DNA of 64,000 nt from Acheta domesticus (taxonomy: Eukaryota; Arthropoda; Insecta; Orthoptera; Gryllidae). Location: positions 264,448,925 to 264,512,924 of the forward strand of contig JAHLJT010000631.1 of the NCBI GenBank assembly GCA_031308135.1, written 5' to 3'. Below the pieces are notes generated by a model. It searched no databases and was not told where the DNA came from. It saw nothing but the letters and a program-made list of their open reading frames with translations. Below, one piece after another: positions 1 through 10,638 of the stretch (position 1 is its first letter; the number at the start of each line of letters is the position of its first letter). Made by a program: the position numbers and the translations under genes.

Positions 1-266
1 AGAAAGCATTGTAATTGTGCGCCGGAAATTGGTGATATTTTTGACGTAAGAATTCCTATTGCCGAGTCCTGGAATCGACAAATTGGATCCTTAAGAACGC
101 TTAAAATGGCGGAGACCTCACTTCCATTAAATTCTCTAACATTTCTAAAATTACAAAAGATCATAATTTTTCGGCGTCTTCTTGAAAGTAGACATGTAGA
201 AAGTTGACATCGAACAAAGGGAATTTTGTTTGTGAGGTCCATGAGTTTAGGTCAACTTAGTAATAA

Positions 267-314
267 AACGTCTTACATTGCCGACGTTTCGGTCGTATAT
301 TTGACCTTCATCAG
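267..314 (-). ncRNA. Hammerhead-ribozyme-like motif, left arm
   Basis: On the minus strand CTGATGA (314-308) is followed by an extra A, a GGTC...GACC stem, then GAAAC (290-286), and an ACGT...ACGT helix that closes at 268-271 with U as the cleavage-site base. This is the order of hammerhead core, stem II, GAAA and stem III. The extra A after CTGATGA departs from the strict core, so catalysis is uncertain. Confidence 0.45.
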
Positions 315-441
315 GGCTACATCAAATACAAATACATACATATAAATGCAACATACATATAGTGCTCATATATGTGCTCATGTATACATATAGTGCTCAT
401 GTACATTGTATTTATATGATGTATTTGTATTTTATGTAGCC

Positions 442-489
442 CTGATGAAGGTCAAATATACGACCGAAACGTTGGCAATGTAAGACGTC
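442..489 (+). ncRNA. Hammerhead-ribozyme-like motif, right arm
   Basis: CTGATGA lies at 442-448, stem II is GGTC...GACC (450-465), GAAAC is at 466-470, and stem III is ACGT paired with ACGT (485-488). The C at 489 sits at the expected cleavage position. It mirrors the left-arm motif with one base change in the stem III loop. The same single extra A sits between CTGATGA and stem II. Confidence 0.45.
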
Positions 490-1142
490 TTATTACTAAT
501 TTGACTTAAACTCGTGAACCTCACAGTCATTATTACCACGGGTCAAGAATCATTGAACATTAAAGGGATTTTTCTTTAATGACTTTCTGTTCTTCAAAGA
601 CAGATTTGGTAATATAATTCTGATATAATTTTAGATAAGGTTATCTAAAATTATTCGAGAATATGGGTAGTTTACACGTAATTTTGCATGCAAATTTTAA
701 ACATTTTTTCTGAAAACAGCTCCAATATTTCTTTAAAATTCTTTGTCATACTACGAATCAAATAACAGTCAGAAAGTTTGGCGCTGGGCACTTTTCGGCG
801 AACACTGTATTTCCGAAAATTACAAAAAAATAACATTGCAAAAGTCCAGTATAGAAGACATTTTTTTTCAAATGAAAACTCTTAAAATAGACATATCTTT
901 AAAAAATGACATAATGTTCTTTTTTGCTAAAACGATTAGTTTTTGCGTAGTTTCTACTTCAAGTTAATCGAATTTTTTTCTCAAAAATAGTTCAAAATTT
1001 TGTATTAAAATTTTTCCAGGGATAGAGCAATGGACATTAAAGAAAATGGCGCAAGTTTATTTTACATGAACTCTCTGAATTTTCGAAAATTGCTAAATGT
1101 AGAAATAACGCAAGAAAGTATGTGTTGTTGTAGCACCACTAG

Positions 1143-1854
1143 TTTTAAAATATTTTTCTGATGAAAGAGATAGAGCGAATAATGAGAGAATGCTCTAAAT
1201 AAAATTATTGAGAGTGAAACAATATTCAAGGAATAAGTTTCATTCCAAAATTGAATGTTTTAGGATATGTTGTATATAAACTTTTCAGATTATGACCTTT
1301 GCCTAAAAATACTTAGATACTTGGATTTAATTAATATATTTTATTCCATTTTATAAATTCAGAACATCAGTGCCACAAGCAATGACATAGGGGGTTGTCG
1401 TCAGACTTCCAGAAGCCGAAAAGGACAAAAAGTTTTACTAATTTTCTCTTGTTAGAAAAAAAAATTCAATTGAAAATGTAAATAACTAAAACAACGCAAA
1501 AAATGTTAAATCTAGCATTAATGAAAAGTTATAATAAAATATCAAAAGGGTTGTTGGTTGCCAAACATTTAGGGCTGAATACTAATAACATAGAGCTAGA
1601 TTCTAAACATGGACGCCCATATAAAAATCATGGTTGCGCCACAATAAAATATAAATTCAGGTTGAAACTTGAGAAATCCCAAAGCCAAGCAAAAGAAAGA
1701 AAATCATGCACGAAACATAAACTACTTGAGTAAACAAACAACTAAACACAATTTGAATCTTTCCAACATAATCCCTTTCACTTGTTAATTATTCGTGCCC
1801 ACGTGACCATTATCGCCTCCCGGGCAGTTTGTTGTGGCTTTGGCGCGAGTGAAT
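1143..1854. other. AT-rich DNA, no feature recognised
   Basis: No conserved reading frame, RNA or clear repeat is seen. A short open frame of 76 codons at 1503-1733 has no recognisable motif and is probably chance. Confidence 0.5.
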
Positions 1855-2060
1855 ATTCCAGGAGCGGGGGCGTGGGGGGCGGGGTGGGGGCGTGGGGGCG
1901 GAGCTACCCTCGGGAGGAGCCTTCATTAAGGTGGCGCCACCGATGCAGGGGACGCGCTGCATCGCTTTAACTAGCGCCAGCGCCGCCCCGCCTCGGGCCG
2001 CTTCCAGAATCCTCTTCGACGGCAGCCGCCGCCGCCGCCGTTGCGCCAGTGTTTCAGCTG
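1855..2060. other. GC-rich, CpG-rich island with (GCC)n run
   Basis: G-rich run at 1860-1900 (ggggcgtggggg type) followed by CpG-dense sequence with a short (GCC)n at 2024-2041. Open frames exist on both strands but show no conserved domain. It could be an exon or promoter of an unseen gene, or only a base-composition island. Confidence 0.4.
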
Positions 2061-2669
2061 TCCCTCCTCGAGAGGAAAGGATTGCGACAAATTCCTGTCG
2101 GTTGAACTCACACGTAATGTGCAAAACATAAAAGAAAACGAAAGAAAAAATACAAATTAAAAAAGTAGGGTCCACTTCACAAAAAGAGCATTTTTACATA
2201 ATGAACTGACGTATGGTTGTATTACATATAATTAGTATTAATGAAATAATAGAATATTGCACTAATATTGTAAAAAGAGTTTCCGTGAAAAAATGTGACA
2301 AATTCAGTTTAAAATCCAGTGCATATGCGAAGCGAGATTACATTTCATTTGTAAGAGGTCATATTCATGAATGGATTTTTAATTTATTACCGACAGCGAT
2401 AGCTCAGCAAAAACACCGTGGCCTCAAGCATTGATCACGAGGATGTAGGAGACCGGATTTTCGACACGATGGCACAGCTGGGTCGAATTCAACAAATGTT
2501 TGGACTAAACTACCACACATATCGGGACTCAGCGGGGAGCTTAGAGCTTCTACTGGCTGGGACGATTTCTCACCGGGAGGAGGGAGATATATAACAAGGG
2601 GAGGTGCGGATGGGCGCCGCACCTCATATTCCAGCAGGGGTTGAACACCGCCACTTTCCGGCTTTGTAA
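2061..2669. other. Mostly AT-rich, unassigned
   Basis: No gene is recognised. The segment 2404-2640 is richer in GC and has open frames on the minus strand without known motifs. Confidence 0.4.
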
Positions 2670-3196
2670 TCTATATATAAAAGTGGATGTTGGTACATAT
2701 ATAAGCGACACCGTGAGACCAATCTCCATGAAAGTTGGCACTTCTACATGTTTTTTTACCTAGAATGTTTATGTGCTGTTAAATATGTTGTAACTCCACT
2801 ACATGGCGCTGTAGAACAAAACTAAATATTCACATCAAATGCAACCCGCAACACACTCGGTAGGATTTTGAATCTATATCGTTAAATAAATCCTCAACGA
2901 TAGCGTTAAAAACTAAAATTTTGAGGCCTAAGGCCCTAAAGAAACGTTTCTCACACCGTAGTCTACAGGATGAAACTTTCTTGAACATTCTATTACATTT
3001 TTGCTGGTCTGGCGTTTCCCGATATTATCTCACCTGCTCAGAGATGTGCAGAATCTACAATTAAATGTGAATGAGAGGGACAGACACCGACAGAGACTGA
3101 CAGACAGGGACAGGGTGAGGGAGGGAGAGACAGCGAGAGGATGATGGAAGGGGAAAGAAAGAGATGAAGGGCAGAACGTCTGCCGGGTTTTTCTAG
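2670..3196 (+). mobile_element. Non-autonomous Helitron
   Basis: Starts with TC (2670-2671) after a host A and ends with CTAG (3193-3196) before a host T, the A|T insertion geometry of Helitrons. Just upstream of the end is a perfect 6-bp hairpin GGCAGA-ACG-TCTGCC (3170-3184), followed by GGGTTTTT and then CTAG, which is the canonical 3' structure. The 527-bp body has no helicase frame. A GA/GACA-rich tract (3075-3170) lies directly before the hairpin, a layout repeated in expanded form at 8710-9342. Confidence 0.8.
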
Positions 3197-3794
3197 TACA
3201 GTATACTTACGGGGCTAACGTCCTAAGTAGTTGACCCATCGACATCAGTATTTACTTGATTTATTCACTAGAACTTGATATGAAAACTTTAAATTAATTG
3301 AACTAATTTTTCTCCCTCGAAAATAACGTTTCAGTCTTAGTACGAGTGTACGAGCGTTTAAGACATCTTTCCATTATGCGTGATACACCTGCCGCCTCTT
3401 ATCGCGCCGCATTCCTGCAAAGCATTCCAGGCGTTCGCGCGCCACCCTGTGTATGTTCCATGACTACCGTTTCCGAGCGAATCGCCTCGCGGGGATTCCC
3501 CTGCTGTCGCGACTGCACAGAGCGGCCTCGCTCTCGGGGATTCCCCCTCGCGCCGCGGTCCCAGGGCGCGCGCTGTCGTGTGCCGTGACACTCGAGACGT
3601 GCGCTGCCAGCGCCTCCCCCGCCGACACGCGCACGGCCTGGTGGATGACGCGATGTCCCCACGGAAGGGTTGGGAGCAGGGCAAGGAGCTTGCGGGCGAA
3701 CTTCGGTCCCCAAGACCCGAGTTTATTCGGTCTAATGTATATCAAAGAATTTTAACCACGTTTAGAACGTTGATACAGTGTTTATCATTATTAC
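3197..3794. other. Unassigned, with CpG-rich core at about 3395-3700
   Basis: The core is CpG-dense and carries overlapping open frames on both strands (for example 3358-3684 minus and 3453-3755 plus). None shows a recognisable domain, so no coding call is made. Confidence 0.4.
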
Positions 3795-4423
3795 CCCCTA
3801 AATTCACGATTAAATAGGTTAGGTGACGGTATAATACAAAACCTACTCGAGGTTGAAACCAAACTTAATAAGGAGCAGTTCAAGTGTCTAGCGATGCTAT
3901 TAAAATATAATAATTTGCGCAAAATATGGATGCACAATAACACGATAACTTTCTCTTCCCAGTCTTTAGAGTTACCTGGCAGTTTAGGCACGTCCTTACA
4001 TACTTTTTTCTGCACATCCCAGATCTCCGATAAACATCGATAGCCGCTGTGTTTTTACGCTCCCTCATCCGGCTGACCTCGATGTGCATACTCTTAAATT
4101 GAGATGTTTTCCTGCCTCTTTGGTTTTGTGTTTCTGATTCCATACTCGGCAAGTTTACTTTTTCTCCAAATTCCAAATAACATTACCTGATATGTTTGCT
4201 GTTGTATGAACAGGATGTAAGTTACTTATATTGTATTGTGCACATTCGCAGAGAAGTCGTAGGTTTTAGTGGAATGTTCGCGCAACTTGAAGGATCAACT
4301 TGGAACTTTACATATCTGCCAGTGTAGGTAACTACAGACCACATGGTGCTTTTTATTTGCTCCTACCTAGAATTCGAGTTAGAGAAGCTGAAACCTTATG
4401 ATGAATGATTTCGATGTATTGCA

Positions 4424-4424
<1 letters not shown>
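3795..4424 (-). mobile_element. Old 5'-truncated R4/Dong-like LINE copy
   Basis: Diverged relative of the 3' end of the LINE at 16652-20824. It shares the block 'ctcttcccagtctttagagttacctggcagttta', the RLE-domain block near 4030-4150, and the zinc-finger-side block 'atctgccagtg.aggta.cta' near 4310. The frame is broken by many changes (best remnant 3880-4176, minus). The copy stops at a (TTA)n array at 4425, so it is 5'-truncated against the microsatellite. Confidence 0.7.

Positions 4425-4487
<63 letters not shown>
4425..4487. repeat. (ATT)n / (TAA)n microsatellite
   Basis: About 20 uninterrupted ATT units. It separates two minus-strand LINE copies and marks the 3' end of the downstream copy. 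Such arrays flank almost every copy of this LINE family in the window. Confidence 0.95.
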
Positions 4488-5009
4488 TTCCATTACATCA
4501 CAACTAAAGATCTTATGAGTCGGCTGAATATAAAATCTACTCCAGGTTGCAACCAGCTACCTAAGGAGCAGATCCGGTGACTATCAGTGCCTCTACAATA
4601 CTTTACGCAAAATGTGGGCTGTTCCAAATAAAGCTATTTCTTGCACTTCCCAGTCTTTTGAATTACCAGGGAGTTTAGACAGGTTCTTACTCAAATTTTG
4701 CGGAACAAATCCCAGATCTCCGATAACTATCGGGACGACCTGTGCTTTTACGCCCCACATTCGGCTGATCTCGATTTCCAAACTCTTGTATTTAAGACGT
4801 TTCTCTGCCTCCTTGGTAACGACGTTTTGATCGCAAGGTACAGCAACATCGATAAGTAAACACGATTTTTTCGCCAAATCCCGGATAACTATATCCGGTT
4901 GTTTGCCGCTATCGTGCGATCAGTTTGAATTTGTTGGTCGTACAATATCGTACACAATCCAACAGACGTCACCGGTTTTGGTGAGTGTTCGTACCACTTG
5001 GGGCATGTG
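4488..5009 (-). mobile_element. 5'-truncated R4/Dong-like LINE copy in (TAA)n
   Basis: A closely related copy of the last ~520 bp of the LINE at 16652-20824, flanked on both sides by (TTA)n. It keeps the C-terminal coding part (4593-4877, minus), including LLIDVAVPCDQNV, SLEIEISRMWGVKAQVVPIV and FGTAHILRKVL, the end of the restriction-like endonuclease region. The 5' truncation falls at gtaccacttggggcatgtgg. It is not functional because RT and most of the protein are absent. Confidence 0.88.
4593..4877 (-). pseudogene. C-terminal fragment of LINE ORF (restriction-like endonuclease end)
   Basis: A 94-codon open remnant ending in FGTAHILRKVL and a stop. It corresponds to the last ~95 residues of the related frame at 16757-17548. 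Contains the catalytic Asp of LLIDVAVP, but the preceding PD lies beyond the open part because of a frameshift near 4890. A relic only. Confidence 0.8.
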
Positions 5010-5050
<41 letters not shown>

Positions 5051-5051
5051 G
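5010..5051. repeat. (ATT)n microsatellite
   Basis: Thirteen or so TTA/ATT units that abut the 5' truncation point of the LINE copy to the left. Confidence 0.9.
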
Positions 5052-5061
5052 TTAATAATTA

Positions 5062-5365
5062 ATATGCCCTTTTTAGATATCGTAGGTATGGTTTAGGCGC
5101 TAGCAGTGTTCACAGACGGACAGACGGGACGTTTTCCTTTTAATTGGGTTTTCGGTATCAAGGACCTAGAAAAGAGGATTTCTGGCTACACCACGTTTTA
5201 GGGAATTTTTTTCTTAATTTAGCAACCAGTTTTATCCACTTATCGTTTTCACGGCCCGGCAATTAATTTTTTTCCGCCGAAAATTGGCCATTTTTCGCGC
5301 AGTATTACATAACTTTCCGTATACTACGTATATCACTCCATGTATACGTACGTATACGGGAAAGT
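5062..5365 (-). mobile_element. Hairpin-headed (GTCY)n repeat family, copy on minus strand
   Basis: Reading leftward from 5365 it starts ACTTTCCCGTATACG, forms a terminal hairpin (5320-5365), then has TTATGTAATACTGCGCG, the block around 'ccgggccgtgaaaacg', a short GTCY run (near 5115-5130) and ctagcgcctaaacc. This matches 13027-13320 closely. The tandem-repeat tail is missing. Confidence 0.75.
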
Positions 5366-5537
5366 AATAATGGAAGGTCACGTACAAACTAAATTTGATG
5401 CAAACCTTCATTCACATCAGTCAATAGGAGGAAGGTTCGCTTGGTGAATTGTAGCTTTCTCTGTGACGACAACATATATTCTTATAGTTTATACCTTCTA
5501 AATCGTGTTGCCGCGACTACTTTGGTATTGCGTAGGG

Positions 5538-6514
5538 CAGTGATTGCCAACTCAATGCTCTGTGACGTCACGAAAACTGCTCTCTTTCTCCAAACCGTTC
5601 CGCCCTAGCTCTGACAGTGCTTATTGCGGCGGCAAAGCGCACAGTGTTCCGATGATGGTAGGGAGGTGGGGAAAAAAGGTTTGCTTGGAAATCGCTTATT
5701 ATATTTTTAACTGGTAATTATTATTTAAAATACTTATGATTCAATAACAGTATGAAGAATTATATAATAGAACATACATTATTACATAACTCAAAACAAT
5801 ATTCGAATGTTTATCATAACCAGTACTGTAATTCCTCTTTCATTGTTCTATTAGATAATTTTTTTGGAAAAGACATATTTCACATTTTAGAACAATAATA
5901 TTTTACACAATAGCATGTAGTATATTTATACAATTGTAAATAGTTCGTTCTGAAATGATAATTAATGTTAACAAATAGGTAACACATAGGTACCCTGTAG
6001 GGATCACGCAAGAGAATTTGGACCCCAGGCTGATTTTATTATATACAATTTTGTTTGAAAATTATGTAAATCCTCGTGATTTTCAGTGTCTTTTCCATAA
6101 TCTTCTATCTACAAATTTCCTTACTTATCCCATGATTACGAACAATGTCAATTCTTAGACTTTATTTTAATCTCGCTGGTTTCTCTGGGTCGCAAAGCTA
6201 CGTAATGCATCTGTAAGTTGGAATTTTTAACATACTGCATTTCTTTCGAACACACTAAACACTTCGCTATTGTTCCATTATCTACAAAAAAACCTTTCTT
6301 CCCTAGCAGAAATAAAATTAACGAGTGTAGATGTTTTCCGGTTCATGTTGCCTGAAACACCGGCAAAGGCCCACTGACATGGTTTTCGGACCCGCGACCG
6401 CGTCTGTCCTTCCCTTTCCCCCCTCCCCCTTTTTGCTCGGCTCCTTCCCCGAGCGTCTTATCTCGGAGAGCAAAACATCTCCGACGCCATTTCTTGTCCA
6501 GTTGGCAATCGCTG
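5538..6514. mobile_element. hAT-type MITE (~977 bp)
   Basis: Terminal inverted repeats CAGTGATTGCCAACT (left) and, in reverse complement, CAGCGATTGCCAACT (right). The flanking 8-mers gcgtaggg and gtgcagag are consistent with a decayed 8-bp target duplication (5 of 8 identical, all differences transitions). A subterminal TGACGTCA palindrome (5563-5570) is present. A second copy at 57567-58792 is collinear throughout. No transposase frame. CAG-starting TIRs with 8-bp duplications are characteristic of hAT elements. Confidence 0.8.
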
Positions 6515-7821
6515 GTGCAGAGGAATGAACTTATTAAGCGATTAGACATGTATCACGAGTGCAGGTTGCGCTGTTGTTGCGGAATATATGACTAAATGGA
6601 GCAAACTTCAAAGTCAGAGGCTTTTTACAGAAGTGCAGATCGAAAGTACGTGTGGATCTGGGCGGGAGTGATTGAATTTGACGATCTCAGTGGTTTGATT
6701 ATGTCGCATGATCCCCTCTGGATGCCACTAGCTATAACATTCATTTAACATGTAATGCTGTAATGCTTGAATAAATATCCCAAGTTGTATTTTTAGCTAC
6801 GTTATTTCTGTACCGTAGTGTTGGTACACCCTTCAAAAGCCCTCACCTTCACCACCTATAAAGCCTTCAGTCAGTAAAGCAGAATTAAAGCCGACGATGT
6901 AATTTTTTATAATGAGGAATTTAAATTAATTTTAATTGACATAATTATTCATGTTTTTAAATTATTGAAAAAAATAGTTTCATTTACAAATTAAATTAAA
7001 AGAATGTATATGCAAAAAACACTTTAAATTCACGTAGTAAATCTATAGAATATCAACAGTGTTTCTGCGACTGTAGTTTGATATTACAATATCTGGAATG
7101 TCGAGGTTTTAAATATTATCATTGCTATTATTATATGCCCTACATCACTGTGAGCCAATATAACATAACCCGCCTCTCATCCGATTACTGCAGTCTGTCC
7201 GGCTGATCTGAAATGTGGGAAGTTATTGGGCGAGAAGGTTGTATCATGAAAAGTACTTTGAAAGGCGATTTAAAATTTGTTTAATTTAACCAAGGATAAA
7301 AAAATGAGAAGATTAATTGACGGATGAAATGTGCGTATGGGCTTCTTAAAAGCTAACTTACGTATACGTGATGCAGCGGTCCGCTAGTCACCGCTCCGCC
7401 CCCTTCTGTTGATAATTATTTTTCTCCGATGAGAGAGCAGCTACTTCTGCCATTCGTTCCCTTATCCATCCGCCCATCGTATAGATACCTGGCCGTCTCC
7501 TGGAAGAGCGATGGAGGAGTCGAGTCGCTGTTCAGCGGCACGCTCGGTCGGTCAGCAGTCCTGTGCGTTTCCATGCGTATACCCCCGGAGGCGTCGCCTC
7601 GCCTTATTCGTTCTAATTGCCAGAATGATGTGCGCACATCTCGCGGCAAAGTCGCACTTATGTCACACCGATTCAGAGCGCGAATTCTTAATCTCCATCC
7701 GGTATGACGCGCCCTATTTGCGCATACTTCTTGTGCGTCGGTCGATGTGCCTACCCGGTGCCGTTGCGCGGCATCGTGCCTTTATGCGTGCTTTGTAGCA
7801 TTGATTGTGTTTGATTGTTGG
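6515..7821. other. Unassigned intergenic DNA
   Basis: 6515-7400 is AT-rich with no recognised feature. 7400-7800 is richer in CpG and holds overlapping 77-95 codon open frames on both strands without known motifs. Confidence 0.45.
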
Positions 7822-8015
7822 TGATTCCGGTCACGTCTACTGCTAAGGTCATTAGTCCCGTTAGTGCAGTGTATGTTTAATCGCGGGAGGTGGCAGCGAT
7901 CTACTTCCGCTAGATGGCGAAATGCGGCGGCGACCTACCGTCGGCTAGCACGGTTTCCTCAACCAGGTGTCTCCCACTAGCGGGACATCGCCACAGCGGG
8001 AACAACCTCTAGAAC
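7822..8015 (+). repeat. Interspersed repeat W, copy 1
   Basis: About 190 bp from ggtgattccgg to gggaacaacctctag, alignable with 44180-44372 and with the reverse complement of 58800-58985. Shared blocks include 'gaggtcatt.ctcccgttagtg' and 'caaccaggt.tctccca'. It sits ~50 bp upstream of a reverse-oriented SINE, the same arrangement as at 57290-58985. Confidence 0.75.
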
Positions 8016-8064
8016 CACCCGACCGGTGTCTCGCGGTATGCGTGGTAGTGTAAGTGTGTGCAAA

Positions 8065-8335
8065 GGTTGGGGATAGGACAAGGAAGAGAAAGGAAAGGTC
8101 GCGCGCGGTCCGTGGCCCGTTTGTCTGAGTACTACTCTGGTGTTGAATGGAGAACTATCGATCAGCGCAGCCGGCGCCGCCAAGCGATTATCCTCCAGAC
8201 AGCGACTGAATTCGATCTATCCAGCTAGTGTCGAAAATCTTTCCACCGTTGAGACCCGAATCCTAGAACCTCCCGATCAATAGGACACTGCAGTAACAGT
8301 TGATGTCCTGAACTACCTTTCCCGGTTGTACAAAT
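8065..8335 (-). repeat. tRNA-derived SINE, copy S1
   Basis: On the minus strand the head (around 8250-8330) carries a tRNA B-box-like ggattcgggtctc. It is followed by the shared body (ctggatagat...gtcgctgtctggagg) and a tail that runs through ggaccgcgcgcgacc to 'cctttcctttctcttccttgtccta'. Five alignable copies in the window (8065, 43722, 48995, 57290, 62630) in both orientations indicate a SINE family. Confidence 0.7.
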
Positions 8336-8709
8336 GACATATGAGGCGGTGTGAAGGTCACGAGAACTCGAAGTCCGAAATCTTGAGTCAGGCGTAATTT
8401 GGCGGAGCGAGTCGTGCGCGTCTAGCGCGTCTGATGTCTTTTCTTTTGATGGAGCGCGACGGCATCCTTCGTATCATTTGCGGTCAAAAATACACCCTGG
8501 ATTCCCAAAGTGCACTCCTGTACCAGGATACGGCTCTTTATGTAAAATACAATTTTACTTCACACGCGACGAAATGCACTCGTGTGATCAGTTTCCTTAT
8601 ACTAAGGTCCCCTGTTTTCTTTCGTTGACAGATCTGACAGGATCTGCTCGGAATTTATAGTTAAGTTGTTAATTTATTTTTTCAGTGATACTAAGGACGT
8701 TTTCACATA
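8336..8709. other. Unassigned
   Basis: No gene or repeat recognised. Short open frames at 8434-8660 have no motif. Confidence 0.4.
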
Positions 8710-9342
8710 CCAGGGCGAGGAAATGAGAGATTGAGAGAGGGGGATGAAGAAACGGAAAAGAGAGAATGAAAAAAGAGAGAGAGAAAAAAGAAAGAGGAAA
8801 AATGAGAGAAAGAGAGAGAGAGGATAAAGGAGAAAGAGGGCAAAAAGACACGAAAAAGATAGAGAAAAGGAGAGAAGGGGAAGAGAGAGAAAGGAAACAT
8901 GGAAAGAAAGAGAGAGAAAAACGAGAGGCGATATGAATGAGAGTAGGGAAACGCGATTGAGATAAAAGTGAGAGGGGAAAGAAAGGGAAAAAGAGGGGAA
9001 GAAAAGGAAAGTGTAAGAAGAGAGGGGAAATGATTAGGAGGAAGGAGAGGGAATAGGAAGTGGAAACAAATAGGTGGTAAAGAAAGATTGCAAAAGTGAG
9101 ATGGGAAAAAGAGAGAACAATAGTGATAGGGAAGAAGGGAAAATGGAAAAGAGAAAAGGGGAAAATGAGAGAGGGAGGAAAGGGAGAAGGCGAAAAGAGA
9201 CAGGCTAAAAGAGAGATAAAGGGAAAAAGAGAGGGAGGAAAAAAGTGAGAAGAGGAAGGCATGTAAAAAGAGAGGGGAAAAGAGGTAGAGAAAAATAGGG
9301 TGAGGAAAGAGAGAGATCAGGAAGTCTGCTGGGTTTTGCTGA
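8710..9342 (+). mobile_element. Polypurine tract ending in a Helitron-like 3' terminus
   Basis: About 600 bases of almost pure A/G on the plus strand (GAGAGAGG, GAAAAAG types), followed by aagtctgctgggttttg and CTGA (9339-9342) then T. This matches the Helitron at 2670-3196, where a GA-rich tract leads into gtctgccgggttttt and CTAG. The terminal hairpin here is degraded. The 5' end could not be placed. The long minus-strand open frame (8669-9262) is a Ser/Phe/Leu/Pro artefact of the composition. Confidence 0.6.
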
Positions 9343-9884
9343 TCATTTTATAACATTATTAGATAATTCGAAATATTCTATCACGAAACATCTAACACCA
9401 ATTTGTCAATCTAATATAGAGTGAGAGTGAAATTAAATTACTGAGGTAGTGTAGAATCGGAATAAAAGATAGTTACGTTTTGTGTTAGAGTGAACGGTAT
9501 AAATGCAAAATATCCCCTGAAGGTGAAAAAGCAAATGCATTTCACCACTCTCTACCATGGTGTTCATTTCGTCTATTACGAACAGTGGTTATCCGCTGCA
9601 GTATTCGTTCCTGCGTTTTGGACAGAATGATGAGATTACAAAAGATATATGTAAATGTGCCAGGAAACGCACGCAAATACAACATTGCGGAAATAAATTA
9701 TTCAATTCAATAAATTTTCAGGACATTTTGTCTTATATATCTGTAAACAATTGACAATATGATTGTAATAAAAATCAATCACTTTTCGGCCAAGGCTCTT
9801 GTAAAATTACAATAACAAACAGAGCTGTTCATGGGAGTTCGTAAAAGAAATTCGCCTTCAAAAGAGCTTGTTTAATTATTCCCT
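9343..9884. other. AT-rich, unassigned
   Basis: Nothing recognisable. A 65-codon frame at 9557-9754 shows no motif. Confidence 0.45.
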
Positions 9885-10225
9885 TTATGAAGACGCCACT
9901 TCCGCAATCGCAGCGCGGATCTGGCCCCGGCTGCCTCCGCGTGGGGTCAAAGGGGAGGGGGCGGGGCGGGGCCCCCGGAAGCGGGGCGGGGGCGCGGCCG
10001 CAGCGGAAATGAAGGGCGACGGGGCGGTCATTAATATCGCGGCGGCGACCGCGGGCGCACGTCGGGGTGGCAGCACGTGACAAACGGCGCCTCCGTCCCG
10101 CTGCGCCCCCTCCCCCACCCTTCCCCTCCAGCACTGCCCTCGCCCCCCACCCCGTGTCCGCCTGTCTCGGGACAGTCCCCAAGCGTCGGGCAGTCCGTCT
10201 CGCAGGGAGGTCGTCACCCGGAGTG
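9885..10225. other. CpG-rich, G/C-skewed island
   Basis: Contains ggggcggggc runs (9950-9990), a NotI-like gcggccgc (9995-10002) and a long C-rich strand at 10100-10160. Several frames are open on both strands (minus 9829-10359, for instance), but their residues are Arg/Ala/Gly/Pro-rich with no domain. Possible promoter or first exon of an unseen gene. Confidence 0.4.
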
Positions 10226-10638
10226 GCACCGCATTGAATTTGAACTTGCGAAATGAAATACGGTGTTATGTAACAAGGTATTGTCCCAATCTTTAAATTA
10301 GCTGAAATATCGTTATTGCTGAATGCTAATTGCGATAATTGTGACAGTTTAAAGCACAACTGACCGGCTATAATTCGTGAAGTGCATTAAAGAAAACGAA
10401 TACTTCTCTCTTTATTTTTTAAAGAAATCTCGATAATTTTGTATTTTAAATTGAGACAATGTGCGGCAAAAAAAGGATTTTTTTTTCTTATTTCCTTTTC
10501 TTTTAATTTTATCTTTGTTCGTTTTTTCATTCTTCATCTTATTCTTACCTAACTTCCTCTTTTCAATGTTTGTCTTCCTTTTTCCTCTTCTTCTTCTTCT
10601 TGGTGCCTCAACCAATGTCAATGTGGTTTTTGGGGGTC
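10226..10638. other. AT-rich, pyrimidine runs
   Basis: T/C-rich low-complexity stretch at 10478-10600, including (TTC)n at 10587-10600. No gene seen. Confidence 0.45.

Larger units (their letters stand above)
232..524. repeat. Foldback (inverted-repeat) element with ~105 bp arms
   Basis: The left arm (232 to about 337) and right arm (about 420-524) are near-perfect reverse complements, each starting or ending with gtgagg/cctcac. The ~80 bp centre consists of short repeats of catacatatagtgctcat. Each arm, read outward, carries CTGATGA, a GGTC/GACC stem and GAAAC, the signature of a hammerhead ribozyme core. Such motifs are known from the terminal repeats of Penelope-like elements. No reverse transcriptase is present, so this may be two terminal repeats left head to head, or a non-autonomous foldback. 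Confidence 0.75.
1..1142 (+). mobile_element. Tail of a hairpin-headed repeat family: diverged ~300 bp tandem units
   Basis: Successive stretches near 60-230, 700-975 and 976-1110 share a pattern: a 'ctcaaaaa.ggctccaaat' block, an 'aaaatggc' block, a 'ctgaattttcgaaaattg' block, then 'ttttcggcgtctt'. The same pattern forms the tandem units at 13430-14400. The tract ends near 1142 with gttgtagcaccactagtt, an 18-base string that also occurs at the end of the copy at 13027-15371, so this is probably the shared 3' terminus. The 5' head lies outside the window. A foldback element (232-524) is inserted in it. No coding potential is apparent. Confidence 0.6.

Noticed and set aside
8669..9262. 197-codon minus-strand frame resembling a membrane protein
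   Set aside because: Ser/Phe/Leu/Pro content comes from the polypurine tract; there is no conserved motif and the tract is explained by Helitron structure.
9829..10359. 176-codon minus-strand frame across a CpG island
   Set aside because: Opposite-strand frames are equally open and the residues show no known domain; a high-GC artefact is more likely.
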